Assembly (NCBI GenBank): GCA_000818095.1
Contig: CP009416.1
Location: 676,001-740,000, forward strand
Reading direction: 5' to 3'
Origin: Jeotgalibacillus malaysiensis
GTDB lineage: Bacteria > Bacillota > Bacilli > Bacillales > Jeotgalibacillaceae
Length of the DNA: 64,000 nt
This document shows positions 1 through 7,013 of the stretch, piece by piece. Made by a program: the position numbers and the translations under genes. How positions within the stretch are numbered: the first letter of the stretch is position 1; each line of letters begins with the position of its first letter. The notes beneath the pieces were generated by a model that was not told the origin of the DNA, searched no databases, and worked only from the letters and a program-made list of their open reading frames with translations.

Positions 1-1057
1 ATTTTTTGCCCCTTTCTTTAAATAAAAGATAGATAAAGTAAGGTGCACCAATTGCAGCAGTAAATACCCCTGCCGGAATTTCAAGTGGTGCAGCAATTAA
101 ACGTCCCATTAAATCAGCCAGCATCACAAGTCCTGCTCCAATCAATGCTGACATTGGAATCAGAGAACCAAATGATGAGCCGATCAACTTTCTCGCAAGG
201 TGTGGTGCCATTAGACCGACAAATCCAATCCCACCCGCAAATGCAACAGAACCTCCGACAAGACCGGTGCTGATCAGTAAAATCAGGATCCGCTGTCTTG
301 ATACGATTGAGCCCATTGACGTACTGATATCATCTCCAAGCTCAAGCAGGTTCAGGTGTCGTGCCATCAGAAGTGCTGCGAGAAACAGAACAGTAACCCA
401 CGGAAGCAGAATCCATACCTGACTCCACGTTGATCCATTGACTGAACCCGTAATCCAGATATTCGCCTGACTCGCCCGGTAAATCGGTCCAATCAGCATC
501 AGCATCGTAGTGACCGCATTTGCAAAAAGGGATAAGCCAATTCCGATCAGGACAAGCCTGATTGGTGACAGGCCATTTTTCCATGAAAAGATATACACCA
601 GAACAGCTGCGATCAATGCACCTGCAAAAGCTGCAACCGGCAGCCATTGAATTGAAACTGACAGCGCGCCGTTTGAGTCACTGAATAGAACGAGGAAACC
701 GACAACAAATACACTCGCGCCTCCTGAGATCCCGATGACATCCGGTGAAGCAAGCGGATTTCTTACCATTCCCTGCAGCATTGCACCGGCAACTGCCAGC
801 GCAACCCCAACCAAGAGGGCAATCAGTACACGCGGAAGTCTGAACTCACGAATGACCAGTTCATTCAGCGGCTCACCCAGCCCTAAAAATACTTTAATAA
901 TCTCAATTGGTGAGACCCATACCTCACCTAATCCAAGACTGACGAGAAAAGCGCCAACCACTACAAGTAGTGCAATCAAGACACTAAGTAAAGTCCGCTG
1001 GTCAAATAGAAAGGAGGGTCCTTTTTTACCGAAGCGCACAGATTTAAAACGGCTCAT
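1..1057 (-). CDS. yfhA: Siderophore ABC transporter permease, FecCD family (YfhA-like), 3' end at window edge
   Basis: Inner-membrane permease half of an iron-siderophore importer of the BtuC/FecCD family. The translation is hydrophobic throughout. It has the family motifs R-x-P-R near residue 70, G-x-x-x-Q-G-x-x-x-N-P-L-A-S-P-D after the second helix, and GGIGFVGLMAPHLAR, the coupling-helix region that contacts the ATPase. The frame runs to base 2 and ends KERGKK, so probably only the stop lies outside. Its ATG (1057-1055) overlaps the TGA of the upstream permease in an ATGA junction, so the two are translationally coupled. In B. subtilis the homologous yfiZ-yfhA pair is divergent from yfiY, as here, and serves schizokinen/arthrobactin-type hydroxamates. 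The exact substrate here is inferred. No ATPase gene is in the window; such systems often share one. Confidence 0.85.
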   Translation of the reverse strand, partial: MSRFKSVRFGKKGPSFLFDQRTLLSVLIALLVVVGAFLVSLGLGEVWVSPIEIIKVFLGLGEPLNELVIREFRLPRVLIALLVGVALAVAGAMLQGMVRNPLASPDVIGISGGASVFVVGFLVLFSDSNGALSVSIQWLPVAAFAGALIAAVLVYIFSWKNGLSPIRLVLIGIGLSLFANAVTTMLMLIGPIYRASQANIWITGSVNGSTWSQVWILLPWVTVLFLAALLMARHLNLLELGDDISTSMGSIVSRQRILILLISTGLVGGSVAFAGGIGFVGLMAPHLARKLIGSSFGSLIPMSALIGAGLVMLADLMGRLIAAPLEIPAGVFTAAIGAPYFIYLLFKERGKK

Positions 1058-2055
1058 TGTGACGACCCCACCTTTCTTGCAATATAAATAAAGATTGGTG
1101 TACCAATGATTGCGGTCATCACGCCAACAGGGATTTCCTGCGGCATAATGACATATCTCGCTGCAATATCAGCTGCAAGCAGCAGGTTCGCGCCAAGCAG
1201 TGCAGACATCGGCAGCAGCACTCTATGGTCAACCCCAATCCACTTTCTCGCTAAATGGGGAATCATAATCCCGATAAATCCAATCGGCCCGGCAACTGAA
1301 ACTGCACCACCCGCGAGCAGGACAACAATTACACCGATCCAGATCTTCAATGGACCCGTTTTTACTCCAAGTCCATTTGCCACATCATCACCCATAGCAA
1401 GGATATTAAAGGCTCTTGAAAAGATGAGGGCAATGGTAAATCCGGCCGCCAGATAAGGCAGTGCGGTCTGAAGCAAAGCAAGATCGCGCCCCTGAACCGA
1501 GCCTGCAAGCCAGAACATCACCGATTCAAGTGCAGATTCATTTAACACTAAAAGCCCCTGAGTAATAGAAGCGAACAGTGCTGATAAAGCGGCGCCGGCA
1601 AGCGTCAGCTGAAGAGGGGATAGCCCTCGCTGGTCAAGTGATCCAAGTCCGAATACCGCAATGATCGCAACAGCCGCGCCGATAAATGCCAACAGCGCAA
1701 AGCCGTGAAGTGAACTGATATTTAACACCGTTACGCCAATCACAACAGCCAGGCCCGCTCCTGCATTTACACCAAAAATACTCGGTGAAGCAAGCGGATT
1801 TTTAGTCAGCGTCTGCATCAGTACACCCGATACAGCAAGTGCAGCCCCGACAGCAGCCGCAATTAATGCTCTTGGGATGCGGACGTTTTGTATAATTAAA
1901 TGCGCATTTGAACCGTCAAAGTCAGTAAAAGACTGAATGATCTGCTGCATTGAAGTCTCCTGATAGCCAAACCTTACACTGGCAAATAACAGCAGCAGCA
2001 TCGCAATAAATGCGCCAAAAATTGAAAAGAACGTAAAGCTTTTTGAAGATTTCAT
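1054..2055 (-). CDS. yfiZ: Siderophore ABC transporter permease, FecCD family (YfiZ-like)
   Basis: Full-length 333-residue FecCD/BtuC-type permease with about ten transmembrane helices, partner of the following permease in an iron-siderophore importer. Visible family features are NVRIPRALIAA, the G-VLMQTLTKNPLASP segment, and GPIGFIGIMIPHLARKW near residue 260, which contacts the nucleotide-binding subunit. A good SD (GGAAGGA) lies 9 bp before the ATG. Its stop overlaps the next start by four bases. A divergent siderophore-binding lipoprotein gene lies 159 bp away. Between them are two operator-like palindromes, so iron/Fur control is likely. Gene order and lengths match B. subtilis yfiY / yfiZ-yfhA, which is why that name is used; another Fec/Feu-type paralogue cannot be excluded. 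Confidence 0.87.
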   Translation of the reverse strand: MKSSKSFTFFSIFGAFIAMLLLLFASVRFGYQETSMQQIIQSFTDFDGSNAHLIIQNVRIPRALIAAAVGAALAVSGVLMQTLTKNPLASPSIFGVNAGAGLAVVIGVTVLNISSLHGFALLAFIGAAVAIIAVFGLGSLDQRGLSPLQLTLAGAALSALFASITQGLLVLNESALESVMFWLAGSVQGRDLALLQTALPYLAAGFTIALIFSRAFNILAMGDDVANGLGVKTGPLKIWIGVIVVLLAGGAVSVAGPIGFIGIMIPHLARKWIGVDHRVLLPMSALLGANLLLAADIAARYVIMPQEIPVGVMTAIIGTPIFIYIARKVGSSQ

Positions 2056-2085
2056 ATTAATAGATCCTTCCTGCGGACAATTAGG

Positions 2086-2127
2086 TCTATTATAACGAAA
2101 AATCAGTTAAATGAAAACGGTTTTCAT
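2086..2127 (-). promoter_or_regulatory. yfiZ promoter with overlapping palindromic (Fur-like) operator
   Basis: On the minus strand a TATAAT -10 (2094-2089) lies 17 bp from a TTTTCA -35 (2117-2112). The -35 sits inside a perfect 8-bp-arm inverted repeat, ATGAAAACGGTTTTCAT (2111-2127). Its core matches the 7-1-7 Fur box TGATAATNATTATCA at 10-11 of 14 positions. Binding there would block the -35. Fur control is inferred from the palindrome plus the siderophore genes. Confidence 0.6.
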
Positions 2128-2134
2128 TTAGCGG

Positions 2135-2188
2135 TTGACACTGAAGCCCCAGTTGATTATGCTTAAAATGTAGTGAGAATCATTATCA
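2135..2188 (+). promoter_or_regulatory. yfiY promoter and Fur box
   Basis: TTGACA (2135-2140) is followed after 17 bp by TATGCT (2158-2163). Just downstream, TGAGAATCATTATCA (2174-2188) matches the Bacillus 7-1-7 Fur box at 13 of 14 defined positions and covers the transcription start region. This is a classical iron-repressed arrangement. Confidence 0.85.
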
Positions 2189-2214
2189 ATATTCATATAT
2201 AGGGAGAGTCGGAA

Positions 2215-3183
2215 ATGAAAAAGTTCAGTTTACTATTACTCATCATGAGTGTAGCAGCACTGATCCTCGCAGCATGCGGCGGTTCATCTGAATCAGCAGA
2301 TGAAGAGCCAGCTGACAGCGGGGAAGCTGCAGAAACATATACAGTAGAACATGCAATGGGAACAGCAGAAATTGAAGGCACGCCTGAAAAAGTCGTGATC
2401 CTGACAAACGAAGGAACAGAAGCACTCCTTTCAATGGGCGTAACACCTGCAGGCGCTGTGCAGTCATGGACTGGTGACCCTTGGTATGACCACATCTCTG
2501 ATCAAATGGAAGGCGTAGAAGTGGTTGGAACAGAAAGTGAAGTAAATGTAGAAGCGATTGCTGCACTTGAGCCGGACCTGATCATCGGTACAAAGCTTCG
2601 TCAGGAAGCAGTCTATGAGCAGCTTGAAGCCATTGCACCAACCGTTATGTCAGAGACGCTAAAAGGTGACTGGCAGGAAAACTTTGAACTGTACGCTGAA
2701 GCACTGAACATGAGTGAAGAAGGCGAGCAGGTCATGGCAGACTTCGATACACGCGTTGAAGAACTAAGCGGTCAGCTTGAAGAAGGCGGCCACCTCGAAA
2801 AAGAAATCTCAATGGTTCGTTTCCTCGCAGGAGACACGCGTATCTACCATAAAGATTCATTCTCGGGTATCATCCTTGATCAGCTTGGATTCGCACGTCC
2901 ACCTGAACAGGACGTCGATGACTTCTCAGAAAACGGCGTCACAAAAGAACGTGTAGAAGCCATGGAAGGTGACGTACTCTTCTACTTCACTTACGAAACA
3001 GGAGACGGTGAAGCCAACCAGAACGCAGAAGACTGGCTGAACGACCCGCTATTCCAGAACCTTGAAGTCGTACAGGAAGGCAACATTCAGGAAGTCAGCG
3101 ACACAATCTGGAACACAGCAGGCGGCGTACTTGCTGCAAATGTAATGCTTGATGACATTGAGGAATATTTTTTAGCTGAATAA
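2215..3183 (+). CDS. yfiY: Iron-siderophore substrate-binding lipoprotein (YfiY-like)
   Basis: Extracellular, membrane-anchored binding protein of the TroA/FhuD-like fold that delivers ferric siderophore to the FecCD permeases encoded divergently. The first 20 residues form a lipoprotein signal with lipobox L-A-A-C (Cys21). An acidic serine-rich linker follows, then the binding domain with EGTPEKVVILTNEG near residue 58 and an ALEPDLIIG segment typical of periplasmic siderophore receptors. At 322 residues it is the normal family length. A GGGAGAG SD precedes the ATG. A Fur box overlaps its promoter and a strong terminator follows directly, so it is probably monocistronic. The ligand (hydroxamate type) is inferred from the YfiY resemblance only. 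Confidence 0.87.
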   Translation: MKKFSLLLLIMSVAALILAACGGSSESADEEPADSGEAAETYTVEHAMGTAEIEGTPEKVVILTNEGTEALLSMGVTPAGAVQSWTGDPWYDHISDQMEGVEVVGTESEVNVEAIAALEPDLIIGTKLRQEAVYEQLEAIAPTVMSETLKGDWQENFELYAEALNMSEEGEQVMADFDTRVEELSGQLEEGGHLEKEISMVRFLAGDTRIYHKDSFSGIILDQLGFARPPEQDVDDFSENGVTKERVEAMEGDVLFYFTYETGDGEANQNAEDWLNDPLFQNLEVVQEGNIQEVSDTIWNTAGGVLAANVMLDDIEEYFLAE

Positions 3184-3190
3184 TGATGAG

Positions 3191-3219
3191 GCGCTCTGCT
3201 GCGGCAGGGCGTTTTTTTT
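3191..3219 (+). terminator. Intrinsic terminator of the siderophore-binding protein gene
   Basis: CGCTCTGC and GCAGGGCG pair (one G-T) around a short loop and are followed by eight T's, eight bases after the stop codon. Confidence 0.85.
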
Positions 3220-3228
3220 GCCGGCACG

Positions 3229-3461
3229 CTGGGGACGGAGTTGTGTGCGCCACTTTTAGAATCATTATCATCATGACACACTGACCTCCGTCCCGGCGTG
3301 AGCCATTTTTAGAATGATTATCGTAATGACACACTGACCTCCGTCCCGGCGTGAGCCATTTTTAGAATCATTATCACAATGACACATTCACCTCCGTCCC
3401 GGCATGAGCCATTTTTATAATAACCATCACAATGGCACACCACACCTCCGTCCCCGCTGCA
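3229..3461. repeat. Four 53-bp tandem units with Fur-box-like cores
   Basis: Units start at 3258, 3311, 3364 and 3417, exactly 53 bp apart; the last is divergent. Each contains GACACA..CCTCCGTCCCGGC and a core resembling a Fur box: TTAGAATCATTATCA at 3256 and 3362, with diverged versions at 3309 and 3415. The outer ends (GGGGACGGAG-TTGTG at 3231 and its complement CACACCTCCGTCCCC near 3450) are inverted relative to each other. Similar GGGGACGG-containing repeats are scattered in other Firmicutes, sometimes near RAYT-type transposases, but no transposase is present here. No gene lies in 3184-3549. Confidence 0.8.
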
Positions 3462-3487
3462 CCGCCCAAAATAAAACACCTCCAAAT

Positions 3488-3514
3488 GTTTTCTATTCCC
3501 CATTTCGTGGAAAT
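3488..3514 (+). promoter_or_regulatory. Candidate SigB promoter of the YdaG-like gene
   Basis: GTTTTC (3488-3493), a 15-bp spacer and GGAAAT (3509-3514) resemble the SigB consensus GTTTAA-N13-15-GGGTAT. The match is only moderate. Support comes from the downstream gene, whose B. subtilis homologue is a general stress gene. Confidence 0.4.
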
Positions 3515-3549
3515 ATTAATACCATGACCGATAAAAGGAGTGGAGTTTT

Positions 3550-3975
3550 ATGAATCAGCAGGAATTGAAGGATCATATTTTGAGTGTGTTTGAAAATAAT
3601 AAGACGGGGACGCTTGCGACGGTGAAGGATAATCGTCCGCATTCGCGTTATATGACTTTTTATAATGAGGGGTATGTGCTGCATACGCCGACGAGTGTTG
3701 ATACGCATAAGGCGGATGAGGTGGATGAGAATCCGTTTGTGCATGTGCTGCTTGGTTATGAGGGAGACGGCTATGCTGATACTTATGTAGAGGTTGCAGG
3801 GACGGCTGTGATCCGTGATTCTAAGGAGATTAAGGAAAAGCTTTGGAATGACCGTTTTAAAAACTGGTTTGAAGGGCCGGATGATCCGAAGTATGTGGTG
3901 CTTGAGATTGAACCGACATCGATTCGCCTGATGAATTCAGGAGAAGAGCCGCAGTCGCTTGATCTGGATAAATAA
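3550..3975 (+). CDS. ydaG: General stress protein 26-like, pyridoxamine 5'-phosphate oxidase-related (YdaG-like)
   Basis: Cytoplasmic 141-residue protein of the PNPOx-like split-barrel flavin-binding superfamily. TGTLATVKDNRPHSRYMTF at residues 19-37 is the typical first barrel strand pair with the flavin-contacting R-x-x-P-H-x-R. The rest, through VAGTA and the FEGPDDPKYVVLEIEP segment, follows the general stress protein 26 family, to which B. subtilis YdaG (140 aa) belongs. The enzymatic reaction is not established for this family. The SD AAAGGAGTGGAG is strong. A SigB-like promoter may lie upstream and a terminator follows. The codon pattern (many GAT/GTG, low C) differs somewhat from neighbours. 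Confidence 0.85.
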   Translation: MNQQELKDHILSVFENNKTGTLATVKDNRPHSRYMTFYNEGYVLHTPTSVDTHKADEVDENPFVHVLLGYEGDGYADTYVEVAGTAVIRDSKEIKEKLWNDRFKNWFEGPDDPKYVVLEIEPTSIRLMNSGEEPQSLDLDK

Positions 3976-3980
3976 AAGCA

Positions 3981-4019
3981 GGCTCTAATCGTCTTTTTGG
4001 CGGTTAGAGCCTTTTTTTT
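3981..4019. terminator. Terminator between the YdaG-like gene and a small convergent gene
   Basis: GGCTCTAATCG (3981-3991) pairs with CGGTTAGAGCC (4001-4011), with an 8-T run on the plus strand. It overlaps the 3' end of the convergent small gene at 3985. Confidence 0.8.
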
Positions 4020-4113
4020 GTAACAGGAGCATGATGATAATGCCAAAGCTGATGATAAATAAAATGCCAACGCCAAACAGCACCTGAAATACCCAATCGA
4101 GTGCATTTTCCAT
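3985..4113 (-). CDS. Small single-pass membrane protein, 42 aa
   Basis: Predicted 42-residue protein: short acidic N-terminus (MENALD), one long hydrophobic helix at about residues 7-36 (VFQVLFGVGILFIISF...), then a charged tail QKKGSNRQKDD that should face the cytoplasm. The ATG at 4113 has a clear SD (GGAGGGC) six to eight bases upstream, which favours a real gene over a chance frame. Its last codons lie inside the terminator hairpin of the convergent gene. I do not recognise a family. A role as a small membrane-associated regulator is possible, but nothing shows it. Confidence 0.55.
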   Translation of the reverse strand: MENALDWVFQVLFGVGILFIISFGIIIMLLLQKKGSNRQKDD

Positions 4114-4197
4114 TTTCAGCCCTCCCATAATGTGAAATTTCCTTCTAATTCTAATATAATGAGAGGAGATGTGAAAGCAGAACGGGAGGCGTACATA

Positions 4198-4656
4198 ATG
4201 AATTGGAAAGTGAATCGTTTTGATGAGCTGACGGCACGGGAACTGCACGATATTTTAAAAGCACGCGTTGATATTTTCGTGGTAGAGCAGAATTGTGCTT
4301 ATCATGAGGTGGATGGGTATGATCCGGAGTCCTTACATCTTCAGCTGATGATTGATGGGAAGCTTGCTGCTTATGCGAGGCTGATGAAAGCGGGTACGAA
4401 GTATAATAAAGCTTCTATTGGAAGAATCATTGTGCTGGAGGAATTCAGGAGCCGGCAGCTTGGCCGTCAGCTCGTGCAAAAGGCGATTGATGTGATGAAG
4501 GAGTGGGGAACGGAAGAGATTATGCTTCAGGGCCAGACGTATTTAAGAGACTTCTACCGTTCGTTCGGCTTTGAGGAAGTGTCCGCAGAATACCTTGATG
4601 ACGGCATTCCACACGTGGACATGCTGCTGAACGTAAATTCCACAGAAAAGGGTTGA
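4198..4656 (+). CDS. GNAT family N-acetyltransferase, ElaA-like
   Basis: Cytoplasmic 152-residue acyl-CoA-dependent acetyltransferase of the ElaA branch. The N-terminal ELTARELHDILKARVDIFVVEQNCAYHEVDG segment, running from about residue 9, is the ElaA hallmark. IGRIIVLEEFRSRQLGRQLVQKA near residue 78 is the GNAT acetyl-CoA pyrophosphate-binding motif (R/Q-x-x-G-x-G/A variant, here R-S-R-Q-L-G-R). The C-terminal RDFYRSFGFEEV motif completes the fold. The ATG at 4198 follows GGGAGGC; an upstream in-frame start would lack an SD. The acceptor substrate is unknown. A 53-codon gene follows five bases after the stop. Confidence 0.85.
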   Translation: MNWKVNRFDELTARELHDILKARVDIFVVEQNCAYHEVDGYDPESLHLQLMIDGKLAAYARLMKAGTKYNKASIGRIIVLEEFRSRQLGRQLVQKAIDVMKEWGTEEIMLQGQTYLRDFYRSFGFEEVSAEYLDDGIPHVDMLLNVNSTEKG

Positions 4657-4661
4657 GATCA

Positions 4662-4823
4662 ATGAGTGGTAAAAAAAGTGTAATTGCGATTGTTGCACTG
4701 GTCGTTGTAATGATCGTCCTGATTTTTATTCTGATGCTTAATTTTGATCCGGAACAATATGCTGTATCAGCCCAGGCACTGAGTGTGACGGCTGAAAATA
4801 AAAACCTCCTGTCAGGAAGCTGA
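4662..4823 (+). CDS. Small single-pass membrane protein, 53 aa
   Basis: Open frame of 53 codons: MSGKKS start, a strongly hydrophobic helix at residues 7-27 (VIAIVALVVVMIVLIFILML), then a polar tail. It begins five bases after the ElaA-like gene, with only a weak SD (AAGGGTTGAG), so translation is probably coupled. The last codons and the TGA lie in the following terminator hairpin. I do not recognise the family. The single transmembrane segment and position argue for a real small protein, but it could be spurious. Confidence 0.45.
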   Translation: MSGKKSVIAIVALVVVMIVLIFILMLNFDPEQYAVSAQALSVTAENKNLLSGS

Positions 4824-4835
4824 CAGGAGGTTTTT
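4802..4835. terminator. Strong terminator, probably bidirectional
   Basis: AACCTCCTGTCA (4803-4814) and TGACAGGAGGTT (4821-4832) form a perfect 12-bp stem with a six-base loop and T's on both sides. It separates the ElaA operon from the convergent ykvS-like gene. Confidence 0.9.
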
Positions 4836-4866
4836 CATATAGACAGCGGCTGCTGCTATGTCATGA

Positions 4867-5058
4867 TTAAGCGTTTTCTACTACTTTATAATTTTCGTGC
4901 GAAACAACTGTGAAGTTTGTACCGTAATCTAAAAGTAAAGCGTCCTCTTCTGATATACTTACAATCACAGATCGTTCGAGAATTTTTGTTACTTCGCCGG
5001 TAATATCAAAACCGTGGCGTGTAAATTTAACTTTCTGTCCTACATTAGCCTGTGTCAT
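4867..5058 (-). CDS. ykvS: DUF2187 family protein, YkvS-like
   Basis: Small 63-residue cytoplasmic protein: MTQANVGQKVKFTRHGFDITGEVTKILERSVIV and so on, a KOW/SH3-like small beta barrel typical of DUF2187 (B. subtilis YkvS). The function is not known for the family. The ATG at 5058 is chosen because homology begins at MTQA; a longer reading to 5148 would add an unconserved N-terminus. The SD (GGGGTG) is modest. It is monocistronic, facing the bidirectional terminator at 4802-4835. Confidence 0.8.
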   Translation of the reverse strand: MTQANVGQKVKFTRHGFDITGEVTKILERSVIVSISEEDALLLDYGTNFTVVSHENYKVVENA

Positions 5059-5309
5059 ATCAGCACCCCATATTCTTAAAAAATAATTTGTAACGGACTG
5101 CACCCTATTATACATTAGCTGAGCCGTTTCTTTAAATCCTACGTCCATTTATTAGCTATATACCCCATTAGTACTTATGTATTCTACTATAAATAGTCCG
5201 AAATAGGGTGAAATTTCTGTAATTTTGCAAAAAAATCGCTATCACTTACGATTGAACGGTCAGTCTGATAGAATAAACGATAGCTGATTTAAAGCGGAGG
5301 CCTGTTTGT

Positions 5310-5771
5310 ATGAAAAGTAAACGATCTTTCTGGTTCACAGCCGGGGGATACAGCATTATTATCCTGCTGATGACTTTAGCAGTGACGCTGAATATTTATC
5401 CTGGCGGCTATGGCTATATTTATGATGAAACTACACAGCAATTAACGCTTGAGCGGGGTACGTTTGTAAAAGAAGATGTAACTGTTGAGGTAAACGACGA
5501 TAATACGCTAACCTATCTGCTCTATCAGGATGAAGTGAATCGTGCAATCCAGTCATGGGTCCTGTCACTGACGCTTGGAATTTTTGCAGTCTATCTGCTG
5601 CAGCGCGTCATCCCGACCTTTCAAAAGAGGAAGGAAGAGGGGTACAGGGTAAAGGATATTCTATACGCAGTGCTGCTGCTGATCTCACTTATCATGATGG
5701 TGCTGTTGCTGACATCATTAAGTGGAAGTATGCAATATCTGGAGCAGGTGTTTAATACTGCAGCTTCATAA
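5310..5771 (+). CDS. Membrane protein of unknown function, three transmembrane segments
   Basis: 153-residue protein with a hydrophobic segment at residues 10-29, a polar stretch of about 55 residues rich in acidic residues (DETTQQLTLERGTF...VEVNDDNT) that would lie outside the cell, then helices at about 84-102 and 115-140. The architecture suggests an integral membrane protein with one extracytoplasmic domain. No catalytic motif is seen and I do not recognise the family. The SD GGAGG lies eight bases before the ATG. It is a single gene between its own upstream region and a terminator at 5771. Confidence 0.65.
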   Translation: MKSKRSFWFTAGGYSIIILLMTLAVTLNIYPGGYGYIYDETTQQLTLERGTFVKEDVTVEVNDDNTLTYLLYQDEVNRAIQSWVLSLTLGIFAVYLLQRVIPTFQKRKEEGYRVKDILYAVLLLISLIMMVLLLTSLSGSMQYLEQVFNTAAS

Positions 5772-5796
5772 AATCCCGCCTTGTGCGGGATTTTTT
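5771..5796 (+). terminator. Intrinsic terminator
   Basis: AATCCCGC / GCGGGATT stem (5772-5779 with 5785-5792) plus a six-T run, starting at the stop codon of the preceding gene. The next 220 bases up to 6019 contain no gene I can support. Confidence 0.85.
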
Positions 5797-6019
5797 GTAG
5801 GGCAGCCGGGGGCATGTTTTTGGAGGACTTGATATATGAGTGGGAATTGGCTCAGCGCCGGCGTTAATCGTTACACCGCCCGCACGAATTGATTCATCCA
5901 CAACGATAATTGAGCGCACGCCGCAGACAGCACCAATCAAAAAACACGATAAAAGAAATGAATTTTCTGACAAGTTATGATAGGATTAGACTATCTTGTA
6001 GAGCAAAGCAGGTGAATGA

Positions 6020-6289
6020 ATGCGTAAAAAAAGAAGCAGATCTTCAGGCGAAGGGCTCATAAATCTTACATTCACGATCATTTACATCGGTTACTGGTGG
6101 TTTATCCTGCAGGAGATTTTCAAGGGAGAGTCTCATTTTATTTACATAAGCATTATTCCATTTATCGGGCTGATGTTCCTGCACTCTCTTGCCACGAAAT
6201 GGCACGAGCGCCGCAAGGAAAAGCAGCTTGTACTAAGCGTTGAAAAAAGCATTGCGAGATACAAGGACCGGATCAGACCCGGTGCATAA
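6020..6289 (+). CDS. Small membrane protein of unknown function, 89 aa
   Basis: Basic N-terminus (MRKKRSRSSGEG), two hydrophobic helices at about residues 14-33 and 40-58 with aromatic-rich YWWF, then a very basic amphipathic tail (KWHERRKEKQ...KSIARYKDRIRPG), consistent with a two-pass protein with both ends in the cytoplasm. A GCAGGTGAATGA context precedes the ATG. I do not recognise a family. A weak hairpin (CTGCCG/CGGCGG then T6) follows at 6292-6316. It is convergent with the CstR-like gene. Confidence 0.6.
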   Translation: MRKKRSRSSGEGLINLTFTIIYIGYWWFILQEIFKGESHFIYISIIPFIGLMFLHSLATKWHERRKEKQLVLSVEKSIARYKDRIRPGA

Positions 6290-6350
6290 AACTGCCGAAT
6301 GAGCCCGGCGGTTTTTTGTTGCTTTGAATCGAATGTATCCAATTAAAAAA

Positions 6351-6381
6351 GCGGCGCTGCATACCCGCAGCGCCGCTTTTT
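6351..6381. terminator. Bidirectional terminator
   Basis: Perfect GC-rich 10-bp stem GCGGCGCTGC/GCAGCGCCGC (6351-6360, 6367-6376), preceded by A6 and followed by T5. It sits between convergent genes and serves the CstR-like gene on the minus strand. Confidence 0.9.
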
Positions 6382-6389
6382 GTGAGCTA

Positions 6390-6650
6390 TTATCTCGACT
6401 TCACCAGAAGCTGTACAGCTTCATTAATATAAACCGCTGAGTCCTCACCCTTTTCATCAGCATTGCGAAGACACTCCTCTAAGTTGCGTGCCACGATCAG
6501 ACCGATTGTGCGGTCAAGTGCGGTGCGTGTTGCAGAAAGCTGTGTGACTACATCTCTGCAGTCTTTGCCCTCTTCCATCATTCGTAAAATCCCTTTTATC
6601 TGTCCTTCAGCGCGCTTCAGACGATTAATTTGCTGCTTATCATATTCCAT
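6390..6650 (-). CDS. cstR: CstR-like persulfide-sensing repressor (CsoR/FrmR family)
   Basis: 86-residue all-helical DNA-binding repressor of the CsoR/RcnR/FrmR family. Copper-type members have Cys-x(n)-His-x3-Cys. Here the first cysteine is Cys31 (KDCRDV), but the His position is Asn56 and the last thiol is Cys60 (NLEECL). That C31/N/C60 pattern, with the flanking MMEEGKDC and C-terminal INEAVQLLVKS, is that of the Staphylococcus aureus persulfide sensor CstR, which de-represses sulfide-detoxification genes when its two thiols become bridged by per- or polysulfide. SD AAAGGAG is strong. No rhodanese, persulfide dioxygenase, TauE or Sqr gene lies nearby, so its targets are elsewhere. Confidence 0.8.
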   Translation of the reverse strand: MEYDKQQINRLKRAEGQIKGILRMMEEGKDCRDVVTQLSATRTALDRTIGLIVARNLEECLRNADEKGEDSAVYINEAVQLLVKSR

Positions 6651-6733
6651 AATAGGATAAACTCCTTTAATTAAAATATTTAACTAATTATATCGTATAA
6701 GGCTACTCGGGATTTGTAAAGAAGGATGCGGTT

Positions 6734-6961
6734 TTACTTTTGAATCGTGAATAGATCTTCAAGCTTATCCGTTAAAAACTGATGGGCGTCTGAGATTCCC
6801 TGATTATAGACTGCGGGAGCGATTTGTTTTAAAAAGAAATCGAGAATCAGCGTTGCTTTCAGCTGACCGATCTCTTCATCATGTTCATTAAAAAAGTAGT
6901 GCTGGATCTGATCTGTCATTTCATGTTTCACTTCTGCACTGAGCGCAAATGGTTCATTCAT
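6734..6961 (-). CDS. DUF2164 family protein
   Basis: 75-residue protein: LSAEVKHEMTDQIQHYFF, then EEIGQLKATLILDFFLKQIAPAVYNQGISDAHQFL. The E-x-G-x-L-x-A-x-x-x-L-D-F-F-L-K-x-I-x-P-x-x-Y-N-Q core is diagnostic of DUF2164, a short cytoplasmic family of unknown function. The ATG at 6961 follows CAGGAGGAAAACAG; an upstream reading to 7009 has no SD and no conservation. It is transcribed in the same direction as, and 52 bases after, the Pmp3-like gene and may share its transcript. Confidence 0.8.
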   Translation of the reverse strand: MNEPFALSAEVKHEMTDQIQHYFFNEHDEEIGQLKATLILDFFLKQIAPAVYNQGISDAHQFLTDKLEDLFTIQK

Positions 6962-7013
6962 CTGTTTTCCTCCTGAATTGAAAAAGATGCCGGGAAAGGC
7001 CGGCATCACTTTT

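Noticed and set aside
735..1456. Plus-strand frames across the siderophore permease genes
   Set aside because: Antisense shadows; the minus-strand frames carry clear FecCD motifs.
3229..3461. CRISPR array from 53-bp units, and short frames across them
   Set aside because: Whole unit is repeated including the would-be spacer; frames arise only from the repeat.
5752..5973. 73-codon minus-strand frame with GVRSIIVVDESIRAGGVTINAG
   Set aside because: TTG start without SD, runs antisense into the preceding gene's terminator; no family recognised. A decayed spore-protein remnant is conceivable but unsupported.
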